A stretch of 64,000 bases of DNA from JAAFJM01 sp964529175 (GCA_964529175.1 CAZGVO010000008.1:124001-188000); one strand, 5' to 3'; positions 34,265 through 44,346 are shown, counted from the stretch's first letter. Translations and numbers: made by a program. The notes: generated by a model not told the origin, from the letters alone.

Positions 34265-36427
34265 ATGAGTGCAGTAGAAAACACAGATAACGATAATATT
34301 ACCTTTAACCTTGCCAGCGATTTAGTAAAAAATACCAATATAAGCTTGTTTTTAACTGGTAAAGCTGGTACTGGTAAAACTACTTTTTTAAAGCATATTC
34401 AAAACTCGTGTAATAAACGCATGGTTATAGTGGCGCCAACAGGTGTTGCTGCTATTAATGCCGGTGGAGTTACCATGCATTCGTTTTTTCAATTGCCTTT
34501 TTTACCTTTTATTAAGGAAGCTAATCATGGTTTTGGTCAAGTAGAATGTGTCAATAGATATACGCATTTTAAAAATGTAAAATTTAACCGCGAAAAAATT
34601 GATTTACTAAACGAACTCGATCTTTTAATTATTGACGAGGTAAGTATGTTGCGCGTTGATATGGTTGATTGTATTGATGAAACGCTAAAATATTACCGAA
34701 GAAATCAATTGCCTTTTGGTGGTGTTCAGGTTTTGTTTATTGGTGATATGTTTCAGTTGCCACCTGTTACCAGCGATAACGAATGGACACTTTTGAGTCA
34801 ATACTATAAAAGTCCTTTCTTTTTTAGTTCGGAGGTTTACCAACAGTTAAATCCTGCGCATTTAGAGTTAAATAAAATTTACCGTCAAAAAGAAGAGCGT
34901 TTTATTAATTTGCTTAATAATATTAGGCATAATAATATGGATGATTACGATTTTGAATTACTTCAAGAACGTTATGATCCAGAAGCTGCAAGGTATGTAG
35001 ATGGTTTGATTACATTAACCACCCATAACAGAACAGCAGATAATATTAACCAACAAAAGCTGGCCGAAATTGAAGCAGAATCAATTGTATTTGAAGGAGA
35101 AATAAATGGTGATTTTAACGAAAAATCATTACCAGCCGAAAAATCTCTAGAACTAAAAGAAGGCGCTCAAATTATGTTTATTAAAAACGATATTGAGAAA
35201 CGCTATTTTAATGGAAAACTAGCTAAAATAAAAAGTATTGCCAAAGATGAAATAATTGTTGAGTTTGAAAGTGGAACTGAACTCAAAATTGAGCGCGAAA
35301 CTTGGAGAAACATTCGGTATAATTTAAACCGAGACGAAAACCAAATTGAAGAAGAAGAAATTGGTAGTTTTAAACAATTTCCAATAAGGTTAGCTTGGGC
35401 TATAACCATCCATAAAAGTCAAGGTTTAACTTTTGATAGATTAGCTATTGATGCAGGAGCTTCGTTTGCTGCAGGGCAAGTTTATGTAGCTTTAAGTAGG
35501 TGCAGAACTTTTGAAGGACTGACGCTTTTAAGCCGCATATATCAAAATAGCATTTTAAGTGATGATAGAATTGTTCAGTTTTCGCTTAAACAATCGAATG
35601 AGCAAGCTTTAATGGATGGATTAGATGCTGCGAAATTTGAGTATGGATTAAGCCAACTTTACAAAACATTTGATTTGCGTAAAGTAGTGCAGGAATACAC
35701 TCTTTTTGAGGCATTTACTGTCACTAAACAAATTCCAGACAAAGAAGAAACTTTACAACATTTAAATGCCATCATTAGGAATTTAAATGAGCATAGAATT
35801 GTAGCTGATAAATTTAAAATTAGGGTAGAGGAGATTATTAAACAAAACCCAATTGATGCCAATTTGTTAAGCGAAAGGGTAAAAAGTGCCAAGACATATT
35901 TTGCTAAAAAAATATTGGACGATGCTTTTAAACCTTTGCAAAGCATAGAAACCAATTTAAAACCTAAACAAAAAACAAAGCAGTTTATTACCAATTTACA
36001 AAAAGTAAAATCGTTTACCTGGAAACGTATTCACGATATAGAAACTGCTACTTTAGGTTCTTTTGATATTAGTATTGAGGCAATTGATAAACCTAACGAT
36101 ATAGCTGAAACCATTAATCAAAGAGCAGTTAAAGTAAATTCGAAGGAAGAGAGTTTAAAACTTTATAACGAGGGCAAAACCATTGAAGAAATTGCAACTA
36201 TAAGAGGAATGGCGGTTTCAACTATTGGAGGACATTTGGCGCATTATGTAGATTTAGGGGAGTTAAGTGCACTTGATTTTGTTAAAGAAGAAACAATTAA
36301 GTTGGTAAAAAAACTATTGGATGATGGAAAGGAGCGATTTGGTGAATTAAAAGCTGAGCTGCCTACAGAAGTTACTTTTGACCAAATTAGGATGGCTGTA
36401 GCACACTTAAAAAATCAAAAAACTTAA
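34265..36427 (+). CDS. Pif1-like helicase with C-terminal HTH_40 domain
   Basis: A 720-residue SF1B helicase. Walker A is LTGKAGTGKTTF (about 33-44), followed by APTGVAAINAGGVTMHSFF; motif II is LLIIDEVSML, motif III is IGDMFQLPPV, and late motifs include WAITIHKSQGLTFDRLAI and YVALSRCR. The C-terminal 110 residues carry a helix-turn-helix domain (LYNEGKTIEEIATIRGMAVSTIGGHL) and a second helical DNA-binding segment. This architecture is frequent in Bacteroidota. Role: 5' to 3' unwinding, probably in genome maintenance. It starts 51 nt after the HU/SPOR gene and may be in its operon. Confidence 0.92.
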   Translation: MSAVENTDNDNITFNLASDLVKNTNISLFLTGKAGTGKTTFLKHIQNSCNKRMVIVAPTGVAAINAGGVTMHSFFQLPFLPFIKEANHGFGQVECVNRYTHFKNVKFNREKIDLLNELDLLIIDEVSMLRVDMVDCIDETLKYYRRNQLPFGGVQVLFIGDMFQLPPVTSDNEWTLLSQYYKSPFFFSSEVYQQLNPAHLELNKIYRQKEERFINLLNNIRHNNMDDYDFELLQERYDPEAARYVDGLITLTTHNRTADNINQQKLAEIEAESIVFEGEINGDFNEKSLPAEKSLELKEGAQIMFIKNDIEKRYFNGKLAKIKSIAKDEIIVEFESGTELKIERETWRNIRYNLNRDENQIEEEEIGSFKQFPIRLAWAITIHKSQGLTFDRLAIDAGASFAAGQVYVALSRCRTFEGLTLLSRIYQNSILSDDRIVQFSLKQSNEQALMDGLDAAKFEYGLSQLYKTFDLRKVVQEYTLFEAFTVTKQIPDKEETLQHLNAIIRNLNEHRIVADKFKIRVEEIIKQNPIDANLLSERVKSAKTYFAKKILDDAFKPLQSIETNLKPKQKTKQFITNLQKVKSFTWKRIHDIETATLGSFDISIEAIDKPNDIAETINQRAVKVNSKEESLKLYNEGKTIEEIATIRGMAVSTIGGHLAHYVDLGELSALDFVKEETIKLVKKLLDDGKERFGELKAELPTEVTFDQIRMAVAHLKNQKT

Positions 36428-36570
36428 AGTTAGTTTAACGTACTTCCAATTTGATTATAAGCAATATGTCAGACAGTACTTATTTTTATTTGAATTGAGG
36501 GTTTTATGATGTTTGTACATTAAAAAAAAGTTGCAACAACTCATCAAAATATTATCATTTTATTACATAA

Positions 36571-36578
36571 TATATTTG
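36571..36578 (+). promoter_or_regulatory. Promoter -7 box of the DUF5675 gene
   Basis: TATATTTG matches TAnnTTTG, 53 nt before the ATG at 36632. No good TTG element is visible at the expected distance. Confidence 0.4.
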
Positions 36579-36631
36579 TGTATCAAATTTTTATGAATAC
36601 TTTTGCTCAATATATTTTAAAATAGAAAATC

Positions 36632-37063
36632 ATGTCTTTAATTAAGGTGGAACGTTTTTTACATTTAAAAGATTGCGAAATAGCAAGAGTTTATATCAAT
36701 GGTGAACACTATTGTTACAGTGTAGAAGACAGTGCAAGAACAACGAAAAAACAAGACCAAAAGTGTATTCCTGATGGAGTATATGAATTGGGAACAACAA
36801 ACTCTCGAGAAATAAAAATTTCGAGCATTTACAAACACGAAATGTTAACTATTAACGGCATACCAGAAATGGAAAATACATTATTTCATTTTGGTTTTTT
36901 AGTTAGCCCTACTACTCATTTTTTTATTATTGGCGATAAAATTGGCATGATAAAAGGCAAAGAAGGCTTATTATCATCAAAAGCTACCTACTTCCAATTT
37001 CATAGATTAATTTATGATAAAGTAAAGGAAGGTAATCAAAAAATTGAATTCACTACTATTTAA
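36632..37063 (+). CDS. DUF5675 family protein
   Basis: A 143-residue protein that shows the DUF5675 pattern: EIARVYINGEHYCYSVEDS near the start, CIPDGVYELGTTNSR at about 50, and a block ending in HFFIIGDKIG. Usually phage-linked proteins of this family have GCI(L)VG at this place; here it is replaced, so it is divergent. No signal peptide. It has its own promoter and a clear terminator on each side, so it is a single-gene unit. Function unknown. Confidence 0.78.
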   Translation: MSLIKVERFLHLKDCEIARVYINGEHYCYSVEDSARTTKKQDQKCIPDGVYELGTTNSREIKISSIYKHEMLTINGIPEMENTLFHFGFLVSPTTHFFIIGDKIGMIKGKEGLLSSKATYFQFHRLIYDKVKEGNQKIEFTTI

Positions 37064-37070
37064 TTCTAAA

Positions 37071-37106
37071 AACTCCTTTCAGTTTTAAATTGAAAGAAGT
37101 TTTTTA
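37071..37106 (+). terminator. Intrinsic terminator of the DUF5675 gene
   Basis: AACTcCTTTCA pairs with TGAAAGaAGTT, followed by TTTTTATT, 8 nt beyond the stop codon. Confidence 0.7.
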
Positions 37107-37116
37107 TTGAAGTTAC

Positions 37117-37142
37117 AAAAAAGCCGCTTAAGCGGCTTTTTT
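37117..37142. terminator. Bidirectional intrinsic terminator
   Basis: AAAAAAGCCGCTT directly followed by AAGCGGCTTTTTT: 13-bp perfect arms with A and T tracts on both sides. Lies between the DUF5675 gene and the convergent gcvP gene and can stop transcripts from either side. Confidence 0.85.
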
Positions 37143-37220
37143 GTTTTATTCTTAAATAGTTTAGAATATTGTAATGTAAAATTAGGGTGTTTTATCCAAA
37201 TGCAAAACCAAAATAAAACC

Positions 37221-37248
37221 AAAAGCCCCGAAATATTTCGGGGCTTTT
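37221..37248 (-). terminator. Intrinsic terminator of gcvP
   Basis: AAAAGCCCCGAAAT and ATTTCGGGGCTTTT form a perfect 14-bp stem, 27 nt beyond the gcvP stop on the minus strand. Confidence 0.85.
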
Positions 37249-37274
37249 GCTATATAACTTTACTAGGTTTTTAT

Positions 37275-40145
37275 TTAGTTGCTAGCTTGCGAAGCATAAG
37301 CTTCTGTAGGAATACAAGCACAAACTAAGTTTCTATCGCCATAGGTATCGTTAATTCTACCTACACTTGGCCAAAACTTAGCTGCTCTTACAAAAGGAAG
37401 CGGGAAAGCAGCTTGTTGACGGCTGTAACCATGTTTCCATTCATCGGCAGTAACCATGCTAGCTGTGTGAGGTGCATTTTTCAATACATTATCAGCTTTA
37501 TCTGCGGTACCATTTTCAATGGCAGCTACCTCTTCTCTAATTGAAATCATGGCATCACAGAAACGATCTAATTCATGTTTAGCTTCACTTTCAGTTGGTT
37601 CAATCATTACTGTTCCTGCTACTGGGAACGAAATAGTTGGCGCATGGAAACCATAATCCATTAAACGTTTTGCAATATCACCAACTTCTACTCCCGAAGC
37701 TTGTTTAAATACACGTGTATCTAAAATCATTTCGTGAGCGCAACGGCCTTTTGAACCTACGTATAAAATTTGGTAATGTTTTTCTAAACGAGCTTTAATA
37801 TAGTTAGCATTTAAAATAGCATATTTAGTTGCTAATTCTAAACCTTCAGTTCCCATCATTCTAATGTATGCGTAAGAAATTAATAGGATAGAGGCACTAC
37901 CCCAAGGAGCAGCACTAACAGCATGCATTGATTGATTTCCACCTTCCATATCAACTACAGCATGGCCAGGTAAAAATGGAGCTAAATGGGCAGCTACACC
38001 AATTGGGCCCATGCCAGGTCCTCCACCACCGTGAGGAATACAGAACGTTTTATGTAAATTTAAATGGCAAACATCGGCACCAATATTAGCAGGGCTGGTT
38101 AAACCAACTTGTGCATTCATATTTGCACCATCCATGTATACTTGTCCACCGTTTTCGTGAATGATATTACAAATATCAATAATACCTTCTTCAAAAACAC
38201 CGTAAGTAGATGGATAAGTAACCATTAAACAAGCTAAATTATCTTTGTGTTCAGCTGCTTTTGCTCTAATATCTTCAATATCAATATAACCGTTTTCTAA
38301 AGTTTTGGTTACAATTACTTTCATACCTGCCATTACCGCACTTGCAGGATTTGTGCCATGAGCAGATGAAGGGATTAAAGCAATATTTCTGTGGCTTTCA
38401 CCTTTTGCTTTAAAATACTCTCTAATGGTCATTAAACCAGCATATTCTCCTTGTGCTCCAGCATTTGGTTGTAATGAAATTCCAGCAAAACCTGTTACTT
38501 GTTTTAAATATTCAGTTAGTTCGTTAAATATTTGTGTATAGCCTGTTGCTTGATTGCGAGGAATAAATGGATGCAATGCATTAAAACCTGGGTAAGTTAC
38601 AGGAATCATTTCGGCTGTTGCGTTTAATTTCATAGTACAACTTCCTAATGCTATCATGCTTTCGCAAAGCGATAAATCTTTACTTTCTAAAAGTTTGATA
38701 TAACGCAACATTTCATGCTCGCTGTGGTGAGTATTAAACACTGGGTGAGTCATGTAATCGCTAGTACGTGCTAAAGAAGCAGGCACGTTTAAATCAATAT
38801 TTGTTGGAATTGAAACCTCAATCGATTTGCCTGTTAAGCAATTCAATAATTCTACAATATCTTGCGCTGTATGTGTTTCGTCTATTGAAATTGATACATG
38901 CGAATCGTTTAATTTATTGATATTGATTTCTGCTTTAACACAATTAGCCATAGTAGCATCAGCATTGCCAACAGCCACAGTAATAGTATCAAAATAGTTT
39001 TTATTAGTTACCGTAAAACCATTTGCTTTTAATCCATTTGCCAAAGCATTGGTTAAACCATGAATTCTACTTGCTATTCCTTTTAAACCTTTAGGGCCAT
39101 GATAAACAGCATACATACTTGCCATAATTGACAATAATACTTGTGCTGTACAAATATTTGAAGTAGCTTTTTCGCGTTTAATATGTTGCTCACGAGTTTG
39201 TAAAGCCATACGTAAAGCTGAGTTTCCTTGGCTATCGATTGATACACCAATTAAACGGCCTGGCATTTGGCGTTTATAAGCATCTTTAGTAGCAAAAAAA
39301 CCTGCGTGTGGTCCCCCATAACCCATTGGCACACCAAAACGTTGTGAAGAACCCACAACTACATCAGCACCCCATTCGCCCGGAGGGGTTAATAAAGTTA
39401 AACTTAAAATATCAGCAGCAACTGTAACTAATACATTATTTTGTTTAGCATTAGCCATAAATGCTGAATAATCAAACACCTCGCCATTGCCAGCAGGGTA
39501 TTGAATTAAAGCTCCAAAATAGGTATTGTCTAATTTTGCTGTTTCGTGGTTACCAACAACTATTTCAATACCTGTTGGTTCTGCACGTGTAATTAATACA
39601 TCAATGGTTTGTTTGAAACATAACTCAGAAACAAAGAATTTATGAGCATTTTCGTTTTTGGTTTCTGCGTGTAATAAGTGCATAGCCTCAGCTGCAGCAG
39701 TTGCCTCGTCTAATAAACTAGCATTAGCAATTTCCATTCCAGTTAAATCAATAACCATGGTTTGGTAATTTAACAATGCTTCTAAACGACCTTGTGCAAT
39801 TTCGGGTTGGTAAGGTGTGTAAGCAGTGTACCAATTTGGATTTTCGAAAATATTACGTAAAACTACATTTGGCGTGTGGGTTCCATAGTAACCTTGACCT
39901 ATATAGTTTTTGTAAATTAAGTTTTTTTCCGAAATCTGTTTCAACATGCTTAGCAATTCCATTTCAGTTAAAGCAGCAGGCAGCTTCATGCGCTCTTTTA
40001 AGCGAATGTGAGCTGGAATTGTTTCATCAATCAGTTGATCAACCGAGCTAACGCCAATGGTTTTAAGCATTGCTTCAGTGTCTTTTCTCATTGGCGAATT
40101 ATGTCTGTAAACAAATTCGTCTTTGTGGTTTGTAGCTATTTGCAT
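37275..40145 (-). CDS. gcvP: Glycine dehydrogenase (decarboxylating), P-protein
   Basis: A 956-residue, full-length single-chain P-protein of the glycine cleavage system, which decarboxylates glycine with PLP and passes the aminomethyl group to the lipoyl arm of H-protein. The N-terminal half starts with FVYRHNSPMRKD and contains GQGYYGTHTP; the C-terminal half has NAGAQGEYAG, SAHGTNPASA and LNLHKTFCIPHGGGGPG, where the lysine of LHKTF (about residue 697) binds PLP. Stands alone with its own terminator; the T and H proteins are not in the window. Confidence 0.96.
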   Translation of the reverse strand: MQIATNHKDEFVYRHNSPMRKDTEAMLKTIGVSSVDQLIDETIPAHIRLKERMKLPAALTEMELLSMLKQISEKNLIYKNYIGQGYYGTHTPNVVLRNIFENPNWYTAYTPYQPEIAQGRLEALLNYQTMVIDLTGMEIANASLLDEATAAAEAMHLLHAETKNENAHKFFVSELCFKQTIDVLITRAEPTGIEIVVGNHETAKLDNTYFGALIQYPAGNGEVFDYSAFMANAKQNNVLVTVAADILSLTLLTPPGEWGADVVVGSSQRFGVPMGYGGPHAGFFATKDAYKRQMPGRLIGVSIDSQGNSALRMALQTREQHIKREKATSNICTAQVLLSIMASMYAVYHGPKGLKGIASRIHGLTNALANGLKANGFTVTNKNYFDTITVAVGNADATMANCVKAEININKLNDSHVSISIDETHTAQDIVELLNCLTGKSIEVSIPTNIDLNVPASLARTSDYMTHPVFNTHHSEHEMLRYIKLLESKDLSLCESMIALGSCTMKLNATAEMIPVTYPGFNALHPFIPRNQATGYTQIFNELTEYLKQVTGFAGISLQPNAGAQGEYAGLMTIREYFKAKGESHRNIALIPSSAHGTNPASAVMAGMKVIVTKTLENGYIDIEDIRAKAAEHKDNLACLMVTYPSTYGVFEEGIIDICNIIHENGGQVYMDGANMNAQVGLTSPANIGADVCHLNLHKTFCIPHGGGGPGMGPIGVAAHLAPFLPGHAVVDMEGGNQSMHAVSAAPWGSASILLISYAYIRMMGTEGLELATKYAILNANYIKARLEKHYQILYVGSKGRCAHEMILDTRVFKQASGVEVGDIAKRLMDYGFHAPTISFPVAGTVMIEPTESEAKHELDRFCDAMISIREEVAAIENGTADKADNVLKNAPHTASMVTADEWKHGYSRQQAAFPLPFVRAAKFWPSVGRINDTYGDRNLVCACIPTEAYASQASN

Positions 40146-40170
40146 GTGAATGTTTTTTTGAATTTTTTGT

Positions 40171-40178
40171 CAAATGTA
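40171..40178 (-). promoter_or_regulatory. Promoter -7 box of gcvP
   Basis: On the minus strand TACATTTG matches TAnnTTTG, 25 nt upstream of the ATG. A -33 TTG is not obvious at the expected spacing. Confidence 0.4.
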
Positions 40179-40298
40179 CTTTTTTACAAAGTATTTATAT
40201 AAATGATTAAGGTCAAAATAAATCGTAAAACATTTTTACAAGTAAATTTACTAAAACTAAAAATTCATATGGAGTCTTAGTTCAAAATCATACATAAA

Positions 40299-40330
40299 AA
40301 AACCCGCATCAAATAAATGAGGCGGGTTTT
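40299..40330 (-). terminator. Intrinsic terminator of the lptE-secG cluster
   Basis: AAAACCCGC (40299-40307) and GCGGGTTTT (40322-40330) form the stem, with a T run on the minus strand, 18 nt after the secG stop. Confidence 0.82.
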
Positions 40331-40347
40331 CTGAGTTTTTTTATAAA

Positions 40348-40686
40348 TTATTTTTTTGTTGTGTCAATGGTATTATTAGATTGTTCCATTATTCCTCCGT
40401 TAGCTGAACTTGATTTCATACCATCTGGATCTACATGCAACCCAGTTTCAGTGGCTTCTTGGTCGCCATGCGGACGAGCAAAGTTAGACGCTAAACTCAA
40501 AACAATTAAAGCAATTGCTAAAATCCAAGTAGCTTTTTCCACTACATCTGTACTTCTGTTTGCTCCCATAATCTGGTTAGGGGCTGTAAAATTAGCAGCA
40601 ATTCCGCCACCTTTAGGATTTTGAATTAAAACTACCAAAGTAAGTAGTAAACAAACGATAATGATTAGGATTAAAAAAAATAACAT
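40348..40686 (-). CDS. secG: Preprotein translocase subunit SecG
   Basis: A 112-residue protein with two membrane helices (FLILIIIVCLLLTLVVLIQ at the N-terminus and TWILAIALIVLSLASNFA near 55) and the SecG loop QNPKGGGIAANF between them. SecG binds SecYE and assists SecA-driven export. The polar tail after the second helix is typical of Bacteroidota. It follows the acidic 843-residue protein by 5 nt and ends the cluster. Confidence 0.94.
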   Translation of the reverse strand: MLFFLILIIIVCLLLTLVVLIQNPKGGGIAANFTAPNQIMGANRSTDVVEKATWILAIALIVLSLASNFARPHGDQEATETGLHVDPDGMKSSSANGGIMEQSNNTIDTTKK

Positions 40687-40691
40687 AGTTT

Positions 40692-43223
40692 TTAGTTTAT
40701 ATTGTGTTCTGTTTTAAGTTGATTTATTAGGGCTGCAAAATAAGTAATTTTATGTGGATATATCAAACTTAATTTTTCATAAGTTGAAATTGCCTTTTTT
40801 ATTAGGCCTTGTTTTAAGTAAATACCTGCTAATGTTTCACTTACAATTTCATCTTTTTCTTCCACACTTTGTTTAGCAACGTTAGCGGGGTTAAAAAATT
40901 CGGATTTAGGGCGAGTAATACTAGGATTTTCGCGCATGAATTTATCTAAAATACTCTCTACATCTAATTTCGAATTTTCGTTGGGGCTATTTTTTGCTAC
41001 TACTTTTGGTGTCTCTACTTCAGTTTTAACTTCTTGTTTTTCTATTGCAATTGGTTCATAAACTTTTTCAAAAAAGGCATCAAAATCAGTTTCGTTAATA
41101 GGAGCAATATCAAATTTTTGAAGTTCTTCTGTTTCCTCTATTTCAACATCAATAGTAGGTGTTTCCGCAACTTCTATTGTTTTTTCGTTAGTTGCAATAT
41201 CTGCACTAACTGAAATAATTTCCGGCTGAGTATTTTCTTCTTCGGCTATTGAATCTGAATTTTGCAATGCATCAAAATCGGGTAATATAGATTCAACCTG
41301 ACCGGTATAAATTTCTTCAATAAAGTGATTTTCTATAGCAACCTCTTCCTCAATTGGTGGTTCTTCATTAACAAAATTTTCTTCAATGGCTTTGTTAATT
41401 GGCGTGTGAGTTTTAAATGCTTCTATTTCATCAAAAACCTCATCATCTGTTGAGTTTGGAGTTTCTATTATATCATCAACACTATTTTCAACTTCGTTTT
41501 CAATAGGCTCTTCTTCAGTTTCTGGTATTTCAATAATGGCTTTTTTTCTTTCAAAAGGAGCCATCCCATCATGCGCTGACTCTATTTCTTGAGCAATATT
41601 TCGGCTCAATTCAAAATCGGCTTTGGTTTTTAAAATCTGATTGATTTTTTCTACAAAATCATCATTTTCAATTTCAAAACTACTTTTACTTGAACTCGAT
41701 TTTACTTCAAATTCGGATAAATGAACTTCACTTTTATTTTTAGCAGCCAACCATTCAATAAAATTATGACTCTCAACCTCATTAGAATCATTATTTGCCG
41801 ACTTTACAATAATTTGATTATCAGTATTTTCTGTAGTTAAACTATTTGTATCCTCTGTTTGAGTGAAAGCATCAGTTTCTGAAACATTATCTGTCTCTGA
41901 AGCAAAAGTATCAATAGTTTCAGACTGAACTGTCTGTTCTATAATCTCAGTATTATCTGCTGTTTCGGTAGATGGAACAATTACTTCGTTTTCTTCTTCA
42001 GCATTAATTGTGTTATCAGAATCTAATAAATGTTCAAGTGTAACAGATGGTTCAACTATTGAATTTGTTTCCGCATTTTGTTCGTTTGTATAAACTGCTT
42101 CTTCAGTTTCAACAAACTCTTTATTTTCATTTACTGGAGCAATCTCATTTTCAACTATTGTTTCTTCTGTTTCTTCAGCATCCTCAAAACTTTCAGTAAT
42201 TGTTGGTAAATTTGGTTCTTCAACTATTTCACCAATAGTTGGAATGCTTTCAACAGGAATATCTTTAACAATTTCAGTGGTAGAATTTACAATAGGCAAA
42301 ACCGATTTTGTAATGGTCTCAATTTCTTGTTCATCGGCAAATAAACTGGCTTCATCAAAATCAGGTAAAAAGTTATCGTCTAACTTAAATCTAACCAAAG
42401 TACCTTCGGTTTCAGTTAGCTGATAGTTTGTATCGTTATTAATAGTTTCTGTTGTTTCTTCAACTTTTTCTTCAATATTTGGTGTTGGAGTTTCTATTGA
42501 ATTTTCAACCAAAAGATCGTCTTCTATGTTAAGTTCCTCTTTTGTTAATTCTTCAGTAATTTCAACTTCATTTTTTATATCTAAAATATTGTCAATAATT
42601 GGTTCATTTAAATTTGAATCAACTGTTAAAGTTTCTTTCTGTTCTTCAATAAAATGAGCTATTGGCGTTTCTATTTCAGCATTTATTTGTTCTGTTTCTG
42701 TACTAAAATCAGGTTTAATTACATCAATATTTTGAGTAATTTTTTCATCTACCGATTCTGTTTCAATTGTAGGAATATTTAAATGATTTTCAGATATTAA
42801 ATCTTCAATTTTTTCATCAACAGTTTCAGTAATGTTTTCGGTTGTATTACCATTAGCAATAATTTCTTGAGCTTCGCTTAATAAGGCCTCTTGCTCTTCC
42901 TTACCAATTTCAAAATCGGGTTTCGAAACTTTTTCAACTTTAAGTTCTATTGGAACATTAAAATGGTTATTTTCTGTTTCAATTTCTAAATTATTATTAC
43001 TTAAAAATTGATGTAAAATAGATCTATCGCCTACTGAAAGCGCGGTGGTTTTTAATTGTTTTTCGTATTCGTAATGTTTGGTATTAAGTAGTGCCTTGGC
43101 CAATAAAATATGGGCTGTACTAAAATACGGATAGTCAGCAACAATTTTCTTCAAAGTATCGATGTGTTCACTACCCAGTTTATCGGGATTTTTAATTAAA
43201 TCGGTAAATTCGGCTTTGTTCAC
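40692..43223 (-). CDS. Acidic low-complexity protein with terminal helical repeats
   Basis: An 843-residue protein from a GTG start. The first 85 residues (KIVADYPYFSTAHILLAKALL) and the last 70 (ETLAGIYLKQGLIKKAISTYEKL) look like TPR-type helices. The intervening 650 residues are an extremely Glu, Thr, Ile and Asn-rich low-complexity stretch with few Lys and Arg, in which short motifs such as EETEE and PNIEE recur. No signal peptide. Between lptE and secG, a gene order seen in related bacteria. Function unknown; I infer a cytosolic scaffold tied to envelope biogenesis. Confidence 0.85.
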   Translation of the reverse strand: MNKAEFTDLIKNPDKLGSEHIDTLKKIVADYPYFSTAHILLAKALLNTKHYEYEKQLKTTALSVGDRSILHQFLSNNNLEIETENNHFNVPIELKVEKVSKPDFEIGKEEQEALLSEAQEIIANGNTTENITETVDEKIEDLISENHLNIPTIETESVDEKITQNIDVIKPDFSTETEQINAEIETPIAHFIEEQKETLTVDSNLNEPIIDNILDIKNEVEITEELTKEELNIEDDLLVENSIETPTPNIEEKVEETTETINNDTNYQLTETEGTLVRFKLDDNFLPDFDEASLFADEQEIETITKSVLPIVNSTTEIVKDIPVESIPTIGEIVEEPNLPTITESFEDAEETEETIVENEIAPVNENKEFVETEEAVYTNEQNAETNSIVEPSVTLEHLLDSDNTINAEEENEVIVPSTETADNTEIIEQTVQSETIDTFASETDNVSETDAFTQTEDTNSLTTENTDNQIIVKSANNDSNEVESHNFIEWLAAKNKSEVHLSEFEVKSSSSKSSFEIENDDFVEKINQILKTKADFELSRNIAQEIESAHDGMAPFERKKAIIEIPETEEEPIENEVENSVDDIIETPNSTDDEVFDEIEAFKTHTPINKAIEENFVNEEPPIEEEVAIENHFIEEIYTGQVESILPDFDALQNSDSIAEEENTQPEIISVSADIATNEKTIEVAETPTIDVEIEETEELQKFDIAPINETDFDAFFEKVYEPIAIEKQEVKTEVETPKVVAKNSPNENSKLDVESILDKFMRENPSITRPKSEFFNPANVAKQSVEEKDEIVSETLAGIYLKQGLIKKAISTYEKLSLIYPHKITYFAALINQLKTEHNIN

Positions 43224-43317
43224 TGCTTATTGCTTCAAATTTTATTAACCGTAGCAAAATAGTAAAAAATTCTTTAAAAAGAATTTATACTTTATCAATG
43301 GTTATTTTATAAAAAAA

Positions 43318-43818
43318 CTACCAATTAATAAAGGCAGCATTAAATATATCCTGAACCAACATATCTACCACTTTACCAGATAGTTCAGCTTCTTTAGTTT
43401 GGAAATTATCGGTAGCGTTAAAGTCAATATTATTGGTAAATGTTTTGGTAAAATTTTTATCAGCAGCTTTTTTATTTTCAAAAACTACTTCAATACTTAT
43501 GGTTAAACGGTTCAAAGCATTGGTTTGATTACCTTGTACAGCTGCTGGTTTTATATCGTAAGTTAGTATTTTGCCACTAAAAGTTAAATCGCCTTCATTG
43601 GCCACTAATTTTAAAGGAGTTTCATTCACAAATTTTTGACGCAATTTTTCAGCCATATTTTGGCTTAAAAGTGGGTTTACAATACTTGCCATATTGGTAA
43701 TATAAGCTACCGATACCGTTTCTGCATCGCCCACACTTGCTCCAGTGTGGCTATAAATACCACAACCACTTAATAAAAATGTAAGTACAAAAACCGAAAC
43801 TACAATTATATTTTTCAT
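43318..43818 (-). CDS. lptE: LPS assembly lipoprotein LptE
   Basis: A 166-residue lipoprotein (VFVLTFLLSGC; Cys19) with the Bacteroidota LptE pattern: GIYSHTGASVGDAETVSVAYI near the start, followed by an LSQNMAEKLRQKFVNETPL helix and alternating strands with LTFSGKILTYDIKP. It plugs the LptD barrel that inserts lipopolysaccharide into the outer membrane. A TAnnTTTG box (TAGCTTTG on the minus strand, 43823-43830) lies just 4 nt upstream of the start. Confidence 0.9.
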   Translation of the reverse strand: MKNIIVVSVFVLTFLLSGCGIYSHTGASVGDAETVSVAYITNMASIVNPLLSQNMAEKLRQKFVNETPLKLVANEGDLTFSGKILTYDIKPAAVQGNQTNALNRLTISIEVVFENKKAADKNFTKTFTNNIDFNATDNFQTKEAELSGKVVDMLVQDIFNAAFINW

Positions 43819-43892
43819 GCTACAAAGCTAAAAATGTTTAGCAAAATTCAGTACTCAATTATTATGCCTTTTATTTTCTAAATATTTAATTC

Positions 43893-43900
43893 TAATTTTG
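43893..43900 (+). promoter_or_regulatory. Promoter -7 box of the coiled-coil gene
   Basis: TAATTTTG matches TAnnTTTG, 23 nt before the ATG at 43924. No clear TTG partner. Confidence 0.4.
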
Positions 43901-43923
43901 ACCAATAAATTGATTGAAATAAT

Positions 43924-44346
43924 ATGAAAAAAATAGCCTTGTATGCAGTTGCATTTTTATTAGGTTTTGCAAAGTTAAATGCGCAAAATTTAAATTTAAA
44001 AGACCTTGAAAAGCAAAAAGATGCAATAGCATTAGCTACTAAAATTAATGAACAAAAAATAAAATTAGCCAAGTTAGAAATACAATTAAATGAACTAAAA
44101 GAGGATACTGAAAAAGCTCAAAAAAACTCGTTAAAGGCTGCTAATAAAGTGGTTAATAATGGTAATGACGAAAATGATGCAAAACTTACCGAAAAATCAA
44201 TTGATGCTGCCAATAATGTTCAAAAAATGCAGAACAAAACTGTAAAAGTTAAAGCCAAAATGGAGTCACTTCAATCAAAAATAGCTGATTTAGAGAAAAA
44301 AATGGAAAAATTAGATTGGTCTGTGCAATTATTACCTAAAAACTAA
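43924..44346 (+). CDS. Periplasmic coiled-coil protein
   Basis: A 140-residue protein with a signal peptide (MKKIALYAVAFLLGFAKLNAQ). The mature protein is almost entirely charged helix (LKDLEKQKDAIALATKINEQ, then LEIQLNELKEDTEKA and KMESLQSKIADLEKKMEKL), an obvious coiled coil with no other domain. Divergent from lptE. It may act as a spacer or chaperone in the periplasm, but nothing specific can be said. Confidence 0.8.
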   Translation: MKKIALYAVAFLLGFAKLNAQNLNLKDLEKQKDAIALATKINEQKIKLAKLEIQLNELKEDTEKAQKNSLKAANKVVNNGNDENDAKLTEKSIDAANNVQKMQNKTVKVKAKMESLQSKIADLEKKMEKLDWSVQLLPKN

